A DNA stretch of 43,805 bases. Source: Planctomycetaceae bacterium (GTDB lineage: Bacteria; Planctomycetota; UBA8742; UBA2392; JABWBM01). Location of the stretch: the NCBI GenBank assembly GCA_013360495.1, contig JABWBM010000002.1:1-43805 (forward strand), in the 5' to 3' direction. The notes beneath the pieces are model-generated. The model was not told where the DNA came from. It saw only the letters and a program-made list of their open reading frames with translations, and did no database searches. Below, one piece after another: positions 31,835 to 40,728 of this stretch (the stretch's first letter is position 1; each line of letters begins with the position of its first letter). The position numbers and the translations under genes are program-made.

Positions 31835-33549
31835 TCGCGACGCGTCACGATGTATGGGCCGAGCATCAAACCGTCAAGATCGGAATTTAACAATGTTTCT
31901 AACGCGTCCGTGGGGGTATTGACGATTGGTTTTCCGTGTAGGTTAAAACTGGTATTGAGCACCGCGCCTATTCCCGTCACCCTTTCAAACTCTTTGATAA
32001 GTGCATAATAGGGCGGATTAGCATGCTCGCTAACGAATTGCGGGCGTCCCGTGTGATCTGCCTGATGCAGTGCCGCCACGAGATGTTTTCGCGCAAGATC
32101 AGTAGAACGGAAACCGGTTGTCATGTATGGAGTCGCCGAAAGCGCCGGCAACGGAAGAAAATAATCAGACGCCCGTTCAGAGAGAACTGATGGCGCAAAA
32201 GGCATCCAAAAATCTCTCTGTTTTATGACGCGATTGATGCGTGTCACGGTGTCAATGCGGGACGGATCGGCGAGGATCGAACGGTTTCCCAAAGCGCGCG
32301 CCCCCCACTCCATGTTGCCTACGCAGCGCGCGATAATCTTCCCCTCTGCCAGCATTTGAGCTGCCGTTACCTCGAGTCGCTCTGGCCGGTCCCAGCGTAG
32401 TCGCCCCGGAAAAGCATTTAACGCCGCGAAGCATTGTTCATCTGTGTACGATGGCCCCGTATAGAGGTGTGCCATCGCCGGTCGCGTTGAAATATCGCCT
32501 GAAGGAATTCCGGCCATGGCAGCCCCCAACGCAATGCTCTCGTCGCCGCCGGACGGCATTACGAACACTGAAGCCTTTCCTCCTAAGCGCTCCGCCAGCA
32601 GCATATTCGCCTTGACATTCATCGCACAACCACCGGTAACGATGACATGGGACACTCCGGTATGGTCTCGCCAGTTGGCGATAAGATTGACATAGAGTTC
32701 TTCAAAAACCGTCTGTAGGCCGGCGGCGATCGAGTCGAAGCGATGAAGAAAAAGATCGCGATGCAATCGCTTCACCATTCGTCCGCCCCAAGCGCCGGAG
32801 CGATTGACGGGGAAAAGACCATCTCGAAGAGTGAAATATGATCGAAATACTGACGCAGAACGTTGCGCGAGAGCAGCCGAAGCGTATGGCGCAAGCCCCA
32901 TGATCTTGTACTCATGTTCATGTGGCTTCATGCCCATCAATAATGTCGTGCGTGAGTAGAGGATTCCGAGCGAATCGAAACTTGAAAACGCGGCAAGCTG
33001 CCGCAGTTGGTGCTTCTGAGTTTCCCAAACGCCGCCTGACAGAAGATCCCCTGAACCGTCTATGCTGATTATGATTGCCCGTTCTTCCGGTGTGTAGGAC
33101 GGATCTGTATGGAGCGCGGCTAGCGCATGACACGTGTGATGATCATAGGCCGCGATGGGTGCAGAAATTCCAAAGTTACCAAGCGCTGCCGCAGTAGTCG
33201 CGATGCGCTGACGTATTGTTCGCGCGCAACATCCATTGATGATTGAACGAAACACATGAGATCGCTGGAATGCCGAGGGGATCCCCCCCGCCAATGCGTC
33301 GTAGATTCGATGCCGCCCATGACGGTAGTAGTCGGGCGACGCAATCGGCGGAAATTTCCCAGCCAAGGATACGAAATCAATCTTCGGAGGCGAGAACTTG
33401 TCGAGCAGCCACCGAATCGTGTTGTTTGGGAAACCACCCTGGTTTTTTACCCTGGTAAACCGTTCCTCACTTGCCATTCCGACAAGACGCCCGTCCATGG
33501 CAAGGGCAGCGGTCGAGACAAAACCATCATGTATTCCGATGACATTCAC
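31831..33549 (-). CDS. carbamoyltransferase (NodU/CmcH/TobZ family)
   Basis: 572 aa. N-terminal Kae1-like domain: GIHDGFVSTAALAMDG, YDHHTCHALAALH with the metal-binding HxxxH, ISIDGSGD, EHEYKIMGLAPYA and TGGCAMNVKAN. The C-terminal carbamoyl-specific domain contains WGARALGNRSILADP and NTSFNLHGKPIVNTPTDA. It uses carbamoyl phosphate and ATP to carbamoylate a sugar hydroxyl. In this operon the target is likely the same exported glycan that the MBOAT pair acylates. Confidence 0.9.
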   Translation of the reverse strand: MNVIGIHDGFVSTAALAMDGRLVGMASEERFTRVKNQGGFPNNTIRWLLDKFSPPKIDFVSLAGKFPPIASPDYYRHGRHRIYDALAGGIPSAFQRSHVFRSIINGCCARTIRQRIATTAAALGNFGISAPIAAYDHHTCHALAALHTDPSYTPEERAIIISIDGSGDLLSGGVWETQKHQLRQLAAFSSFDSLGILYSRTTLLMGMKPHEHEYKIMGLAPYASAALAQRSASVFRSYFTLRDGLFPVNRSGAWGGRMVKRLHRDLFLHRFDSIAAGLQTVFEELYVNLIANWRDHTGVSHVIVTGGCAMNVKANMLLAERLGGKASVFVMPSGGDESIALGAAMAGIPSGDISTRPAMAHLYTGPSYTDEQCFAALNAFPGRLRWDRPERLEVTAAQMLAEGKIIARCVGNMEWGARALGNRSILADPSRIDTVTRINRVIKQRDFWMPFAPSVLSERASDYFLPLPALSATPYMTTGFRSTDLARKHLVAALHQADHTGRPQFVSEHANPPYYALIKEFERVTGIGAVLNTSFNLHGKPIVNTPTDALETLLNSDLDGLMLGPYIVTRRD

Positions 33550-33594
33550 TCACCTTTCCCCCAATGTCAGACGATACACACTCTGAGAATATTC

Positions 33595-34614
33595 TTACTC
33601 TTTGGGCCAATGTTGGTGCGAGACGACAGAGCGTCTGCGGTTTTTATGCGCCGGACCTTCGAGACGCACGCACAGTTCCTCATTGTATTGATAGTCCATG
33701 TGCATGGCACTCAAAAAGAATTGCATCGACGTGACGAACGCGAAGCCATCAACGATTAACGCCGCTTTCGGAATAATCTCCGTGCGGAGGGTCTCGACAA
33801 GAATATATATTGTTGTCAGAGCCATGAGGGAAAGAGCGACGAATGCCATCGCCAGCACTCCGACGATAGGATGGCCATTTTGCACCACATAGCGCGCGAA
33901 TATTCGCTTCAACCACAATTTAAAGAGCAGCTTGAGGATCGGATACGCCACGCGCGCGGGGCGCATCTTGCTCGCCTCCCCCACCCCATAGAGGGGGTTC
34001 ACCGGCACCTCCCCCACCCGCATCCCCGCGATATTGAGCTTCACCAGAATATCGTTCGGAACGCCATATCGCGGGTAGATGCTGTTAAGGTCGAGTTGAT
34101 TTAAAGCCGCAAGTGAAATTGCACGATAGCCTGTCTGGCTGTCGGTGACATGCCAGTAGCCCGACGCGATCTTGGTCAATGCCGAGAGCACAAAGTTACC
34201 GAATTTCCGCACCGGTGGGATCTTTTGCAGGCCGCCGAGATATTTGAAGCGGTTTCCCTTGCAGTAGTCCACCTTGTCCTCGATCACCGGCATCACCACC
34301 GATTCAAGGTCGGCCGGGTCCATCTGTCCGTCCCCATCCATAGTGACCGTGACGTCGGCGCCAGCGTCGCGGCAGTAGATATAGCCGGTGGCGATGGCCT
34401 TTCCCACGCCGCCATTGACTTTGTGTTCGATCAACACGACACGCGAGTCAAGCCGGGCAAGCTCTTTGACCACCCCCACCGTGCGGTCGCGGCTGACATC
34501 ATCGACGATGACGATCTTGTCGACGAAGGCCGGCATGGTTTCGACAACCTTGCCGATCTGCGTTTCTTCGTTGTAGCAGGGGACGGTGACGAAGATGGTG
34601 CGATTTGAAAGCAT
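33595..34614 (-). CDS. GT2 glycosyltransferase, dolichol-phosphate-mannose-synthase type
   Basis: 339 aa. GT-A domain: VTVPCYNEETQIGKVVETMP, IVIVDDVSRDRT, TVTMDGDGQMDPADL with the DxD-like metal site (DGDGQMD), and HVTDSQTGYRAIS. Two C-terminal transmembrane helices precede HMDYQYNEELCV, which is copied at 28862-29089. It probably charges undecaprenyl phosphate with a sugar, feeding the downstream operon. First gene of the - strand glycan operon; its promoter should lie in 34615-34816. Confidence 0.9.
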   Translation of the reverse strand: MLSNRTIFVTVPCYNEETQIGKVVETMPAFVDKIVIVDDVSRDRTVGVVKELARLDSRVVLIEHKVNGGVGKAIATGYIYCRDAGADVTVTMDGDGQMDPADLESVVMPVIEDKVDYCKGNRFKYLGGLQKIPPVRKFGNFVLSALTKIASGYWHVTDSQTGYRAISLAALNQLDLNSIYPRYGVPNDILVKLNIAGMRVGEVPVNPLYGVGEASKMRPARVAYPILKLLFKLWLKRIFARYVVQNGHPIVGVLAMAFVALSLMALTTIYILVETLRTEIIPKAALIVDGFAFVTSMQFFLSAMHMDYQYNEELCVRLEGPAHKNRRRSVVSHQHWPKE

Positions 34615-34703
34615 GCCCCAAGTCTAACCGCTCGAATAACGCTTGTCACGACAGCCATCGAGGCATACTGGCGGATCAGAACGTTTTCAAGGTTGATTTG
34701 CAT

Positions 34704-34729
34704 GTAGCGTCACGCGCCCTCGCGTGACG
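34704..34729. repeat. CGTCACGCG inverted repeat, copy in cellular DNA
   Basis: CGTCACGCG (34708-34716) and CGCGTGACG (34721-34729) around CCCT, preceded by GTAG at 34704, in the 202-bp gap between the GT2 gene and the transporter. Identical arms occur at 14148-14170. Neither orientation has a U-run. Confidence 0.7.
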
Positions 34730-34748
34730 GACTTATCAAACAATAGGA

Positions 34749-34763
34749 CGCCATGCGATGGCG
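34749..34763 (-). terminator. weak hairpin after the transporter operon
   Basis: On the - strand CGCCAT and ATGGCG pair around CGC, about 55 bp after the oppC stop, followed by a T-rich TCCTATTGTTTG. The stem is only six pairs, so this is a tentative terminator. Confidence 0.3.
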
Positions 34764-34816
34764 CCCCAGAAACTACGCCCTCTGCTCTTCCGTGAAACAC
34801 AACGTCCAAAAGTTCC

Positions 34817-35791
34817 CTACGTGCGGAGCTTGGGGTCGAGAGCGTCACGCAACGCGTCACCGAAGATGGAGAACGCCAGCGACAGGACAAAGAGGAATAC
34901 GGTGGCGCTCGTCAGCGGCCACCAAATGCTGGGATCACGTGAAAGCTCATCTTTTCCCTTGGCTATCATCTGTCCCCAAGTAGGTTCACTCGGGGGAATA
35001 CCAATACTTACGAAACTGAGAAACACCTCGAGATTGACAGATGAGACAAATCCCAATGTGAAGGTGATAATGACAAGATGTGAAACATTCGGAAGAATAT
35101 GCGCAAAGATAATCCGTCCATGGCCAACGCCAAGAGCACGCGCTGCCAAAACATAGTCACGTTGTTTGTGCTTAAGAAACTCCGCCCGAATCAGCCGCGC
35201 CAACCCAACCCATGTCGTCACGCCGATCACGATAAGAACGATAAAAAGACCAAGCTTCGCTTTCCATTCTCCCGGAACACTTTGAAGTACGGCGATAAGG
35301 AGCAACAAATGGGGTACGGAAGCCAACGTCGTGTAAAACCAAACGATCGCATCGTCTATCAGACCGCCGAAATATCCAGCGGCGGCACCAATTGGAACGG
35401 CAATCAAAATGGCAAGCACGGTGGTGATGACTCCAATCAGAAACGCCTTTTGCAACCCGTGAATTACCATGACGAGCACATTTCGCCCATCGAGATCAGC
35501 GCCCAATGGCAGCCTCCACGCTGCGGCGCTGAGAAGGCCTTCACCAAAAGCTTTCTTTTGTTCATCTGTCAGAGGCTCGCCATTCGCCGTGCCACTTAAA
35601 GCGATAAGCAGAGTAGGAGGATGATATGGCCGTTCAATTTTCGTGACTTCGTCTATCCCTCGATAATCCTGAGACGGATTACCGACCAAGGGGGCGATAA
35701 CCGCGAGGACGGCGCAGACGACGATCACGGCGAAGCATACGACAACAATCTTGTCTTTGCGCAGCTTATGGTATGCTTCTCTGTGGAGCAT
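34817..35791 (-). CDS. oppC: peptide ABC transporter permease, OppC/DppC type
   Basis: 324 aa with an N-terminal OppC_N-like helix, a periplasmic loop of about 90 residues and five further membrane segments. The EAA loop, DYVLAARALGVGHGRIIFAHILPN, is where the ATPase docks. The end FGDALRDALDPKLRT is typical of the family. It pairs with the permease directly upstream. Start context: ATG 17 bp after the oppB stop. Confidence 0.9.
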   Translation of the reverse strand: MLHREAYHKLRKDKIVVVCFAVIVVCAVLAVIAPLVGNPSQDYRGIDEVTKIERPYHPPTLLIALSGTANGEPLTDEQKKAFGEGLLSAAAWRLPLGADLDGRNVLVMVIHGLQKAFLIGVITTVLAILIAVPIGAAAGYFGGLIDDAIVWFYTTLASVPHLLLLIAVLQSVPGEWKAKLGLFIVLIVIGVTTWVGLARLIRAEFLKHKQRDYVLAARALGVGHGRIIFAHILPNVSHLVIITFTLGFVSSVNLEVFLSFVSIGIPPSEPTWGQMIAKGKDELSRDPSIWWPLTSATVFLFVLSLAFSIFGDALRDALDPKLRT

Positions 35792-35808
35792 GTACGTTCC
35801 TAATCGCT

Positions 35809-36846
35809 TTACCTCAGTTTGATTCTCGGATCTGCCAGCGCATAAAGAACATCGCCCATGAGCGTACCAAACATATACAGCACCGTTCCGATGAACACCA
35901 ATGCACGGATAACATTAACATCCGAGTTTCCAACCGCTCTGATCGTTAAATCTCCAAGGCCCGGAATGGCAAAGAAGCGTTCGAGAAGAAGCGAACCGAG
36001 ATACAGAAAAGGAAGCGCTACGACCCAGTGAGTAATGAACGGGATCAAGGAATTACGAAAAACGTGCTTGAAGAGCATCGAATTCTGGCTCACGCCTTTT
36101 GCCCGCGCTGTCCGAACATAATCTTGTCCGATCTCGTCAAGAATTACGATCCGGTTAAATCGGATCTCGCTTCCGAGGGATACGACCACATAAATGAGCG
36201 TTGGTAACGCCAAAAAACGAATTCCATTGAGCAGGTCGTCGTCATAACCGCAAACAGGGAAATAGTGCCATTCGTTCGCGAGAAATTTCTGCAGGAAGAG
36301 AATGATCGCAACAGGGGAAATACTCATCATCAATACCGAGGCAATGAGCAAGGTTCTATCGATTTTTGTATTTCGGTAGAGAGCAGCGAAAAGCGCGAAA
36401 AATATGGCCGCGAGCTGGGCAATAATGAACCCGGGAAGGACGAGACGAAGCGATGGAATGACTCCCTCTTTCAAAATTTCCGAGACTTCGCGCCCTTCGT
36501 TGTCCTTGCCGAAGTTGAAAGTGAACAATCCTTTGACGTAATTCCAGAAAAGAACTACATCGCTATGCATCTCAATGTCGGTTAACTTGACCATAATTTC
36601 GTCAGGCTCGCCATGCCCTGAGATCGCCAATTCTTTCTTTTTCTTTCCGGACGGACCATATTCGGCATATCCATTCACAACAAGCCACTCTGTAACTTGT
36701 GCCTCAGACGCTTTGACCCCGCCGAGTTTTGTTCTGGCAACAGATTGGGGATCATTGACGGTGAAGAAAATGACGTACGTAAGCAGCAATACCCCAAAGA
36801 GGATGGGGATCATATACAACAGCCGTCGAGTGATGAACGTCCACAT
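35809..36846 (-). CDS. oppB: peptide ABC transporter permease, OppB/DppB type
   Basis: 345 aa. Family marks: RRLLYMIPILFGVLLLTYVIFF at the start, the EAA loop DYVRTARAKGVSQNSMLFKHVFRNSLIP, and LLERFFAIPGLGDLTIRAVGNSD. After the first helix there is an extended periplasmic insert of about 80 residues (Lys/Glu-rich, GPSGKKKKELAISGHG), longer than in E. coli DppB. Together with oppC it forms the channel. No oppD or oppF ATPase gene is nearby. Confidence 0.9.
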   Translation of the reverse strand: MWTFITRRLLYMIPILFGVLLLTYVIFFTVNDPQSVARTKLGGVKASEAQVTEWLVVNGYAEYGPSGKKKKELAISGHGEPDEIMVKLTDIEMHSDVVLFWNYVKGLFTFNFGKDNEGREVSEILKEGVIPSLRLVLPGFIIAQLAAIFFALFAALYRNTKIDRTLLIASVLMMSISPVAIILFLQKFLANEWHYFPVCGYDDDLLNGIRFLALPTLIYVVVSLGSEIRFNRIVILDEIGQDYVRTARAKGVSQNSMLFKHVFRNSLIPFITHWVVALPFLYLGSLLLERFFAIPGLGDLTIRAVGNSDVNVIRALVFIGTVLYMFGTLMGDVLYALADPRIKLR

Positions 36847-36871
36847 AGAAACTCCGGCTCATCCAACGAAG

Positions 36872-38905
36872 TCACTCTTGACGAACGATCCTTGCGACAA
36901 ACATCACGATGACAGTGACCACCAAACACGCAAATAGAATTCCGGGTAATGCGTCGGCCTTGTTCCAATCCCCCGCAAGATCAATCCGTAATCGAGGGTC
37001 GCTATATCGATACTTGTATATGTTATAGGCGAAGTGATTGGGCAGCGTCGTATTTTGCCATGCATGCGTGAGAACATATGTCTTGTCGAAATATTGAATC
37101 AACCACGGACAATCATCGTCGAGCACTCGATGCATCTCGACAACCAGATCCTTCTTCCGCTGAATATCCGCCGCGGAAGTTGCAGGACTTGTGTGGTCAA
37201 TGCTCGACATTGCTTCGTAAAGCTGGTTATACCGACTTGAGTTGTAACTGGATGAGTTGATCGTCTTGGCATTTGGCCCGTACAGAAGCTGCATCATGTT
37301 CTGCGGATCAGGATAGTCCATAATCCATCCGCTATCATATGCCTGACCAATACCGTTCTGCTGGCGTTTGAGATACTCAGAATACGTCACTTGCTCGCTG
37401 TCAACGCGGATTCCGATTCGAGCGCCACTAAAGTTAAGATAGCGCGCATAATCCGCAGAAGCGGTGCTTTGCCCGGCCTGAACAACCAAGAGTTGCAGCT
37501 GCTCGCCAGTTTTCGGATCTTTCGTGACGACAGTGCCGCCCTTTTGCTCAACGATAAATCCGGCGTCCTTGAGCAACCGGATCCCCTCCTCTGGCGCGTA
37601 ACGCGCCCATCGGTATTGATAAGAGTCGTTGTAACCGAAAACGCCTGGAGGGATCAGCATCGTGGCTGGCTCTCCCTGCCCTTGTAAATATCTCTTGATG
37701 TAATCCGCTTGGTCGAAGGAAAGGCTTAAGGCCTTGCGAATCGCCGCGCCCTTGACTCCGGCAGGCGTTCCCACGACCGGGTCGTCCATATTGAAAGACA
37801 GGTAGCTAATCGTGGGCGAAGGATAATAGGTTAGCCTGATACCCTTCCCCGCCATACCAGAAGTCAATTTCGTTTGATTTTGGACCGCCGTCGTAAAGGT
37901 GTCCTTATCGAGTAGGGACGTGTCTATGTGACCAGACTGGAATTGGAACCAACTTACTTGCGCTTCTTTGAGAACTTGAACCACGACGCGATCACTGAGG
38001 GGAAGGCGTTTCCCTTGGTAAGGAAGAAAGCTCTCACGTGTTGGCATACCAGCGGGAAGGTGAAGTTTCTCGGGAACAATCGGGTAGTATTCTTCGCGAT
38101 ACGTTGGATTCTTGTCCCAAATGAGATGCTTATCATGACGCCATTCACGAAGTTTGTATGGGCCAGTCCCAACAGGATTTTCGCTGAATTTATCACCATA
38201 ATATTGAGCCGCTTCGCGCGGGACGATGGCTCCGTAGCTCAGCGTGATTGCATATAGGAATTGCGGGTAGGGCTCGGTCAGCGTGAAACGAATCCGGTGA
38301 TCGTCAAGAATCGAGATGCCCGAAACCTTTTGTTCGAATACCTCATTCCGTCGCTTTTCGGTTTCTGGAGAATTGTCTGATTCGCTCGACAAGGCCAAAA
38401 CGCGAGATCGCCATCCATCGAGATCCTTGATTTTCCCCTGGAGCACCCAATAGCCAGGCGAATCCACCAGCGTAGCGAAACGCTTGAAGGAATATTCGAT
38501 ATCCTGAACAACCAGCTTCCGGCCCTTCCCGCCGGGGAAGCATTCATCATCTTGAAAGTAGATGTCGTCCCGAATCGTAAAAATGTAATCAAGCGCGTCA
38601 GGACTGACCTCGGGCATCTTTGCTGCGAGACAAGGCTTCAGTTCAGCATCTTGGGAGAAATAGACATACTCAAGCAACTGGTCATACGCGAGGCCGCACA
38701 TCGTGCTGCTCAGCACGTCGCCAGCTTCATGTGGGTCGATGGTTTTCGGATCTGTAGAAGTAGCTCGCCTGATAACTGACACGTCTCCATCGACCTCGAG
38801 CGGTGGCTGGCAGCTGACCGACGTAAAAAGCGTCACGAAAAGCAGCGCGACGATGACAGGGCTGGTGCGGCGGCAAGAGTCCAACATACACGCGACCAAG
38901 GCCAT
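36872..38905 (-). CDS. oppA: family 5 extracellular solute-binding lipoprotein with C-terminal membrane helix
   Basis: 677 aa from ATG 38905, chosen for the GGAG nine bases upstream; in-frame starts further up would add a tail that includes repeat DNA. A signal with lipobox (FTSVSC, Cys about 32) makes it a lipoprotein. The SBP_bac_5 core has RRATSTDPKTIDPHEAGD, FSENPVGTGPYKLREWRHDK and AIRKALSLSFDQADYI. It is about 130 residues longer than DppA, and the last 25 residues (LPGILFACLVVTVIVMFVAR) form a transmembrane helix, so both ends would be membrane-bound, which is unusual. It binds peptides or similar ligands for the permeases downstream. Confidence 0.85.
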   Translation of the reverse strand: MALVACMLDSCRRTSPVIVALLFVTLFTSVSCQPPLEVDGDVSVIRRATSTDPKTIDPHEAGDVLSSTMCGLAYDQLLEYVYFSQDAELKPCLAAKMPEVSPDALDYIFTIRDDIYFQDDECFPGGKGRKLVVQDIEYSFKRFATLVDSPGYWVLQGKIKDLDGWRSRVLALSSESDNSPETEKRRNEVFEQKVSGISILDDHRIRFTLTEPYPQFLYAITLSYGAIVPREAAQYYGDKFSENPVGTGPYKLREWRHDKHLIWDKNPTYREEYYPIVPEKLHLPAGMPTRESFLPYQGKRLPLSDRVVVQVLKEAQVSWFQFQSGHIDTSLLDKDTFTTAVQNQTKLTSGMAGKGIRLTYYPSPTISYLSFNMDDPVVGTPAGVKGAAIRKALSLSFDQADYIKRYLQGQGEPATMLIPPGVFGYNDSYQYRWARYAPEEGIRLLKDAGFIVEQKGGTVVTKDPKTGEQLQLLVVQAGQSTASADYARYLNFSGARIGIRVDSEQVTYSEYLKRQQNGIGQAYDSGWIMDYPDPQNMMQLLYGPNAKTINSSSYNSSRYNQLYEAMSSIDHTSPATSAADIQRKKDLVVEMHRVLDDDCPWLIQYFDKTYVLTHAWQNTTLPNHFAYNIYKYRYSDPRLRIDLAGDWNKADALPGILFACLVVTVIVMFVARIVRQE

Positions 38906-39084
38906 TCCGTCGTTCTCCGGGCATTCACGGGAACGGCATTTTTGCCGCTCATGGGGGCTGTCAATTTCGCTTTTTAATGTATCCGCGCAAGGGGCAAATC
39001 GGAAAACGGAAGTGTTCACCGCAAGGCGCAAAGAGCGGAGAGAACCCGATGCAGTTCCAAAAGGGTCCATCCAAATCAAACGTC

Positions 39085-39169
39085 ATGCCCGCGGAGGCGG
39101 GCATCAAGATTCACTCAGCAAAAGACTGGATTCCCGCCTCCTGGCTACGCCGAGGCGAGTCGCGGGAAT
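39085..39169. repeat. REP-like palindrome pair in the 298-bp gap 38906-39203
   Basis: First, ATGCCCGC and GCGGGCAT around GGAG (39085-39104). Second, ATTCCCGC (39130-39137) and GCGGGAAT (39162-39169) with nested GCCTC/GAGGC arms. Both have the GTCAT...ATC frame of the repeat at 14173-14192. A Arg/Lys-codon-rich CCGCAAGGCGCAAAGAGC stretch lies nearby (39008-39025). The rest of the gap shows no gene. Confidence 0.7.
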
Positions 39170-39203
39170 GACGCTTGAAAAGGTGAATCGTCTTGTGAAA
39201 GTC

Positions 39204-40418
39204 CTATTTCGGGTCGGGCGCGGCAAGGGCGACCAAACCCGGCAATTCCTTGCCTTCGAGCAACTCCAACGACGCCCCCCCACCGGTTGAAATGTGCGTT
39301 ACGTTTTTAACGAAGCCGAATTTTTCCACGGCAGCTGCGCTGTCGCCGCCGCCCACCACGACGAGGGCCCCGCGTTTGTGGGCATCGGCCAGCGCCTGAC
39401 AGATGGCGCGCGTTCCGTTGGCGAATCGTTCGCGCTCGAAAACGCCAAGCGGGCCAGCGAGCATCACGGCCTTTGCCGTTGAGATCGCCTTGACGTATTT
39501 CGTGATCGTCTTCGGCCCGATATCGAACGCCGCCATGCCGTCAGGAATCTTGTCCACCACCTTGGCGGATTCGTCATCCATATTCGCCGCGACGACATGG
39601 TCGTCAGGCAGCATCAACGAGATATGCTCCTCGGCGGCCTTGACGAACATATTATGGGCGAACTTAAGCTGGTCGTCTTCCACCAGAGACTTTCCGACCG
39701 GGCGGTCAGCGGTCTTGAGGAAGGTATAGGCCATGGCGCCGCCGATCATCAGTGTATTCACGCGATCTAGCATGGCGTCGATCACGCCGAGCTTGTCGCT
39801 TACCTTGGCGCCGCCGAGGATCGCGACGTAGGGGCGCGGCGGGTTGTTGAGCAAGGGGCCGAAGGCTTCGAGTTCCTTCCTTATAAGGAGCCCCGCTGCG
39901 TGGGGCAGGTACTTAGCGACGCCCGTCACGGAGCCATGGGCGCGGTGGCACGATCCGAACGCGTCGTTGACGAAGAAATCGCCGTTACGGGCGAGGTCCT
40001 TGCCGAAATCGTCGGGGTGTTTGGTCTCGCGCACATGGAAGCGCACGTTCTCGAGCATCATGACCTCGCCGGACTTAAGGTCGATGGAGCGTGACTTGAT
40101 GTAATCTCCGACGCAATCGGACATCATTTGCACGTCGGACTTGAGCAATTCGGCGAGCCGCACAGCGACAGTTTTGAGCGAGAATCTCGGTTCCTGTCCA
40201 ACGCCGGTCGGGCGGCCGAGGTGGCTCATGAGCACGACCTTGGCCTTGCGCTTTTGCAACAGTTTGATGGTGGACAGCGCCTCGCGGATGCGAACATCGC
40301 TGGTGATCATGCCGTTGTTGTCCATCGGCACATTGAAGTCGACGCGCACGAGTACGCGTTTGCCCTCGACAGCGAATTTCGGATCGTCCACATAGCGAAT
40401 TGTGTCAAAGCTGCCCAT
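39204..40418 (-). CDS. pgk: phosphoglycerate kinase
   Basis: 404 aa, the usual length. It converts 1,3-bisphosphoglycerate and ADP to 3-phosphoglycerate and ATP in glycolysis. Motifs in order: VLVRVDFNVPMD, LMSHLGRPTG, MLENVRFHVRE, VNDAFGSCHRAHGSV, AILGGAKVSDKLGVID, LAGPLGVFE (commonly NGPMGVFE) and ALVVVGGGDSAAAVEKFG, HISTGGGASLELLEG. The start at ATG 40418 gives MGSFDTIRYVDD. It is downstream of gap with a 310-bp repeat-rich gap between. Confidence 0.95.
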   Translation of the reverse strand: MGSFDTIRYVDDPKFAVEGKRVLVRVDFNVPMDNNGMITSDVRIREALSTIKLLQKRKAKVVLMSHLGRPTGVGQEPRFSLKTVAVRLAELLKSDVQMMSDCVGDYIKSRSIDLKSGEVMMLENVRFHVRETKHPDDFGKDLARNGDFFVNDAFGSCHRAHGSVTGVAKYLPHAAGLLIRKELEAFGPLLNNPPRPYVAILGGAKVSDKLGVIDAMLDRVNTLMIGGAMAYTFLKTADRPVGKSLVEDDQLKFAHNMFVKAAEEHISLMLPDDHVVAANMDDESAKVVDKIPDGMAAFDIGPKTITKYVKAISTAKAVMLAGPLGVFERERFANGTRAICQALADAHKRGALVVVGGGDSAAAVEKFGFVKNVTHISTGGGASLELLEGKELPGLVALAAPDPK

Positions 40419-40728
40419 CTTGTTGCCCCCTGTTACTCACGCGTGAGAAGAATATTTACCACAGAGCCACAGAGATCACAGAGAAGATTCTTGAACAGGG
40501 ATGACTCGTTCTACGCAGTAAAGCGCTGCATCGTAGAGTCGCAATGCAAATGAACGCGGATGAGAAAAGCGATCACGAAAACGCGAAAGAATGAAATCAC
40601 GAAACAAGAGGTTCATTTTCGCGCTTTCTCAATTTCGTGCTTTCGCGATATTCTTCAGTCTCGTTTATTCCCGTTCATTGGTGGCTCAATTGCCCTCTTC
40701 TTCCTCCGTGATCTCTGCGGTGAATGTT
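40419..40728. repeat. 310-bp intergenic region with a large imperfect inverted repeat
   Basis: The pgk-gap spacer holds two long arms that resemble each other in reverse. ACCACAGAG...GATCACAGAG (40456-40485) faces CCGTGATCTCTGCGGTGAA (40708-40726). AATGAACGCGGATGA (about 40550) faces TTATTCCCGTTCATT (about 40663-40678). ATCACGAAAACGCGAAAG (about 40573) faces TTTCGTGCTTTCGCGATA (about 40632-40649). Such elements are common noncoding repeats in environmental genomes. No reading frame in it looks real. Confidence 0.6.

Noticed and set aside
34700-34740. CGTCACGCG inverted repeat as a terminator of the transporter operon
   Set aside because: No U-run follows on either strand, and the same element sits inside the viral block; it is a dispersed repeat.
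40430-40728. Small genes in the pgk-gap spacer
   Set aside because: Frames there consist of CACAGAG- and CGCGAAAG-type repeat DNA and lack ribosome sites.
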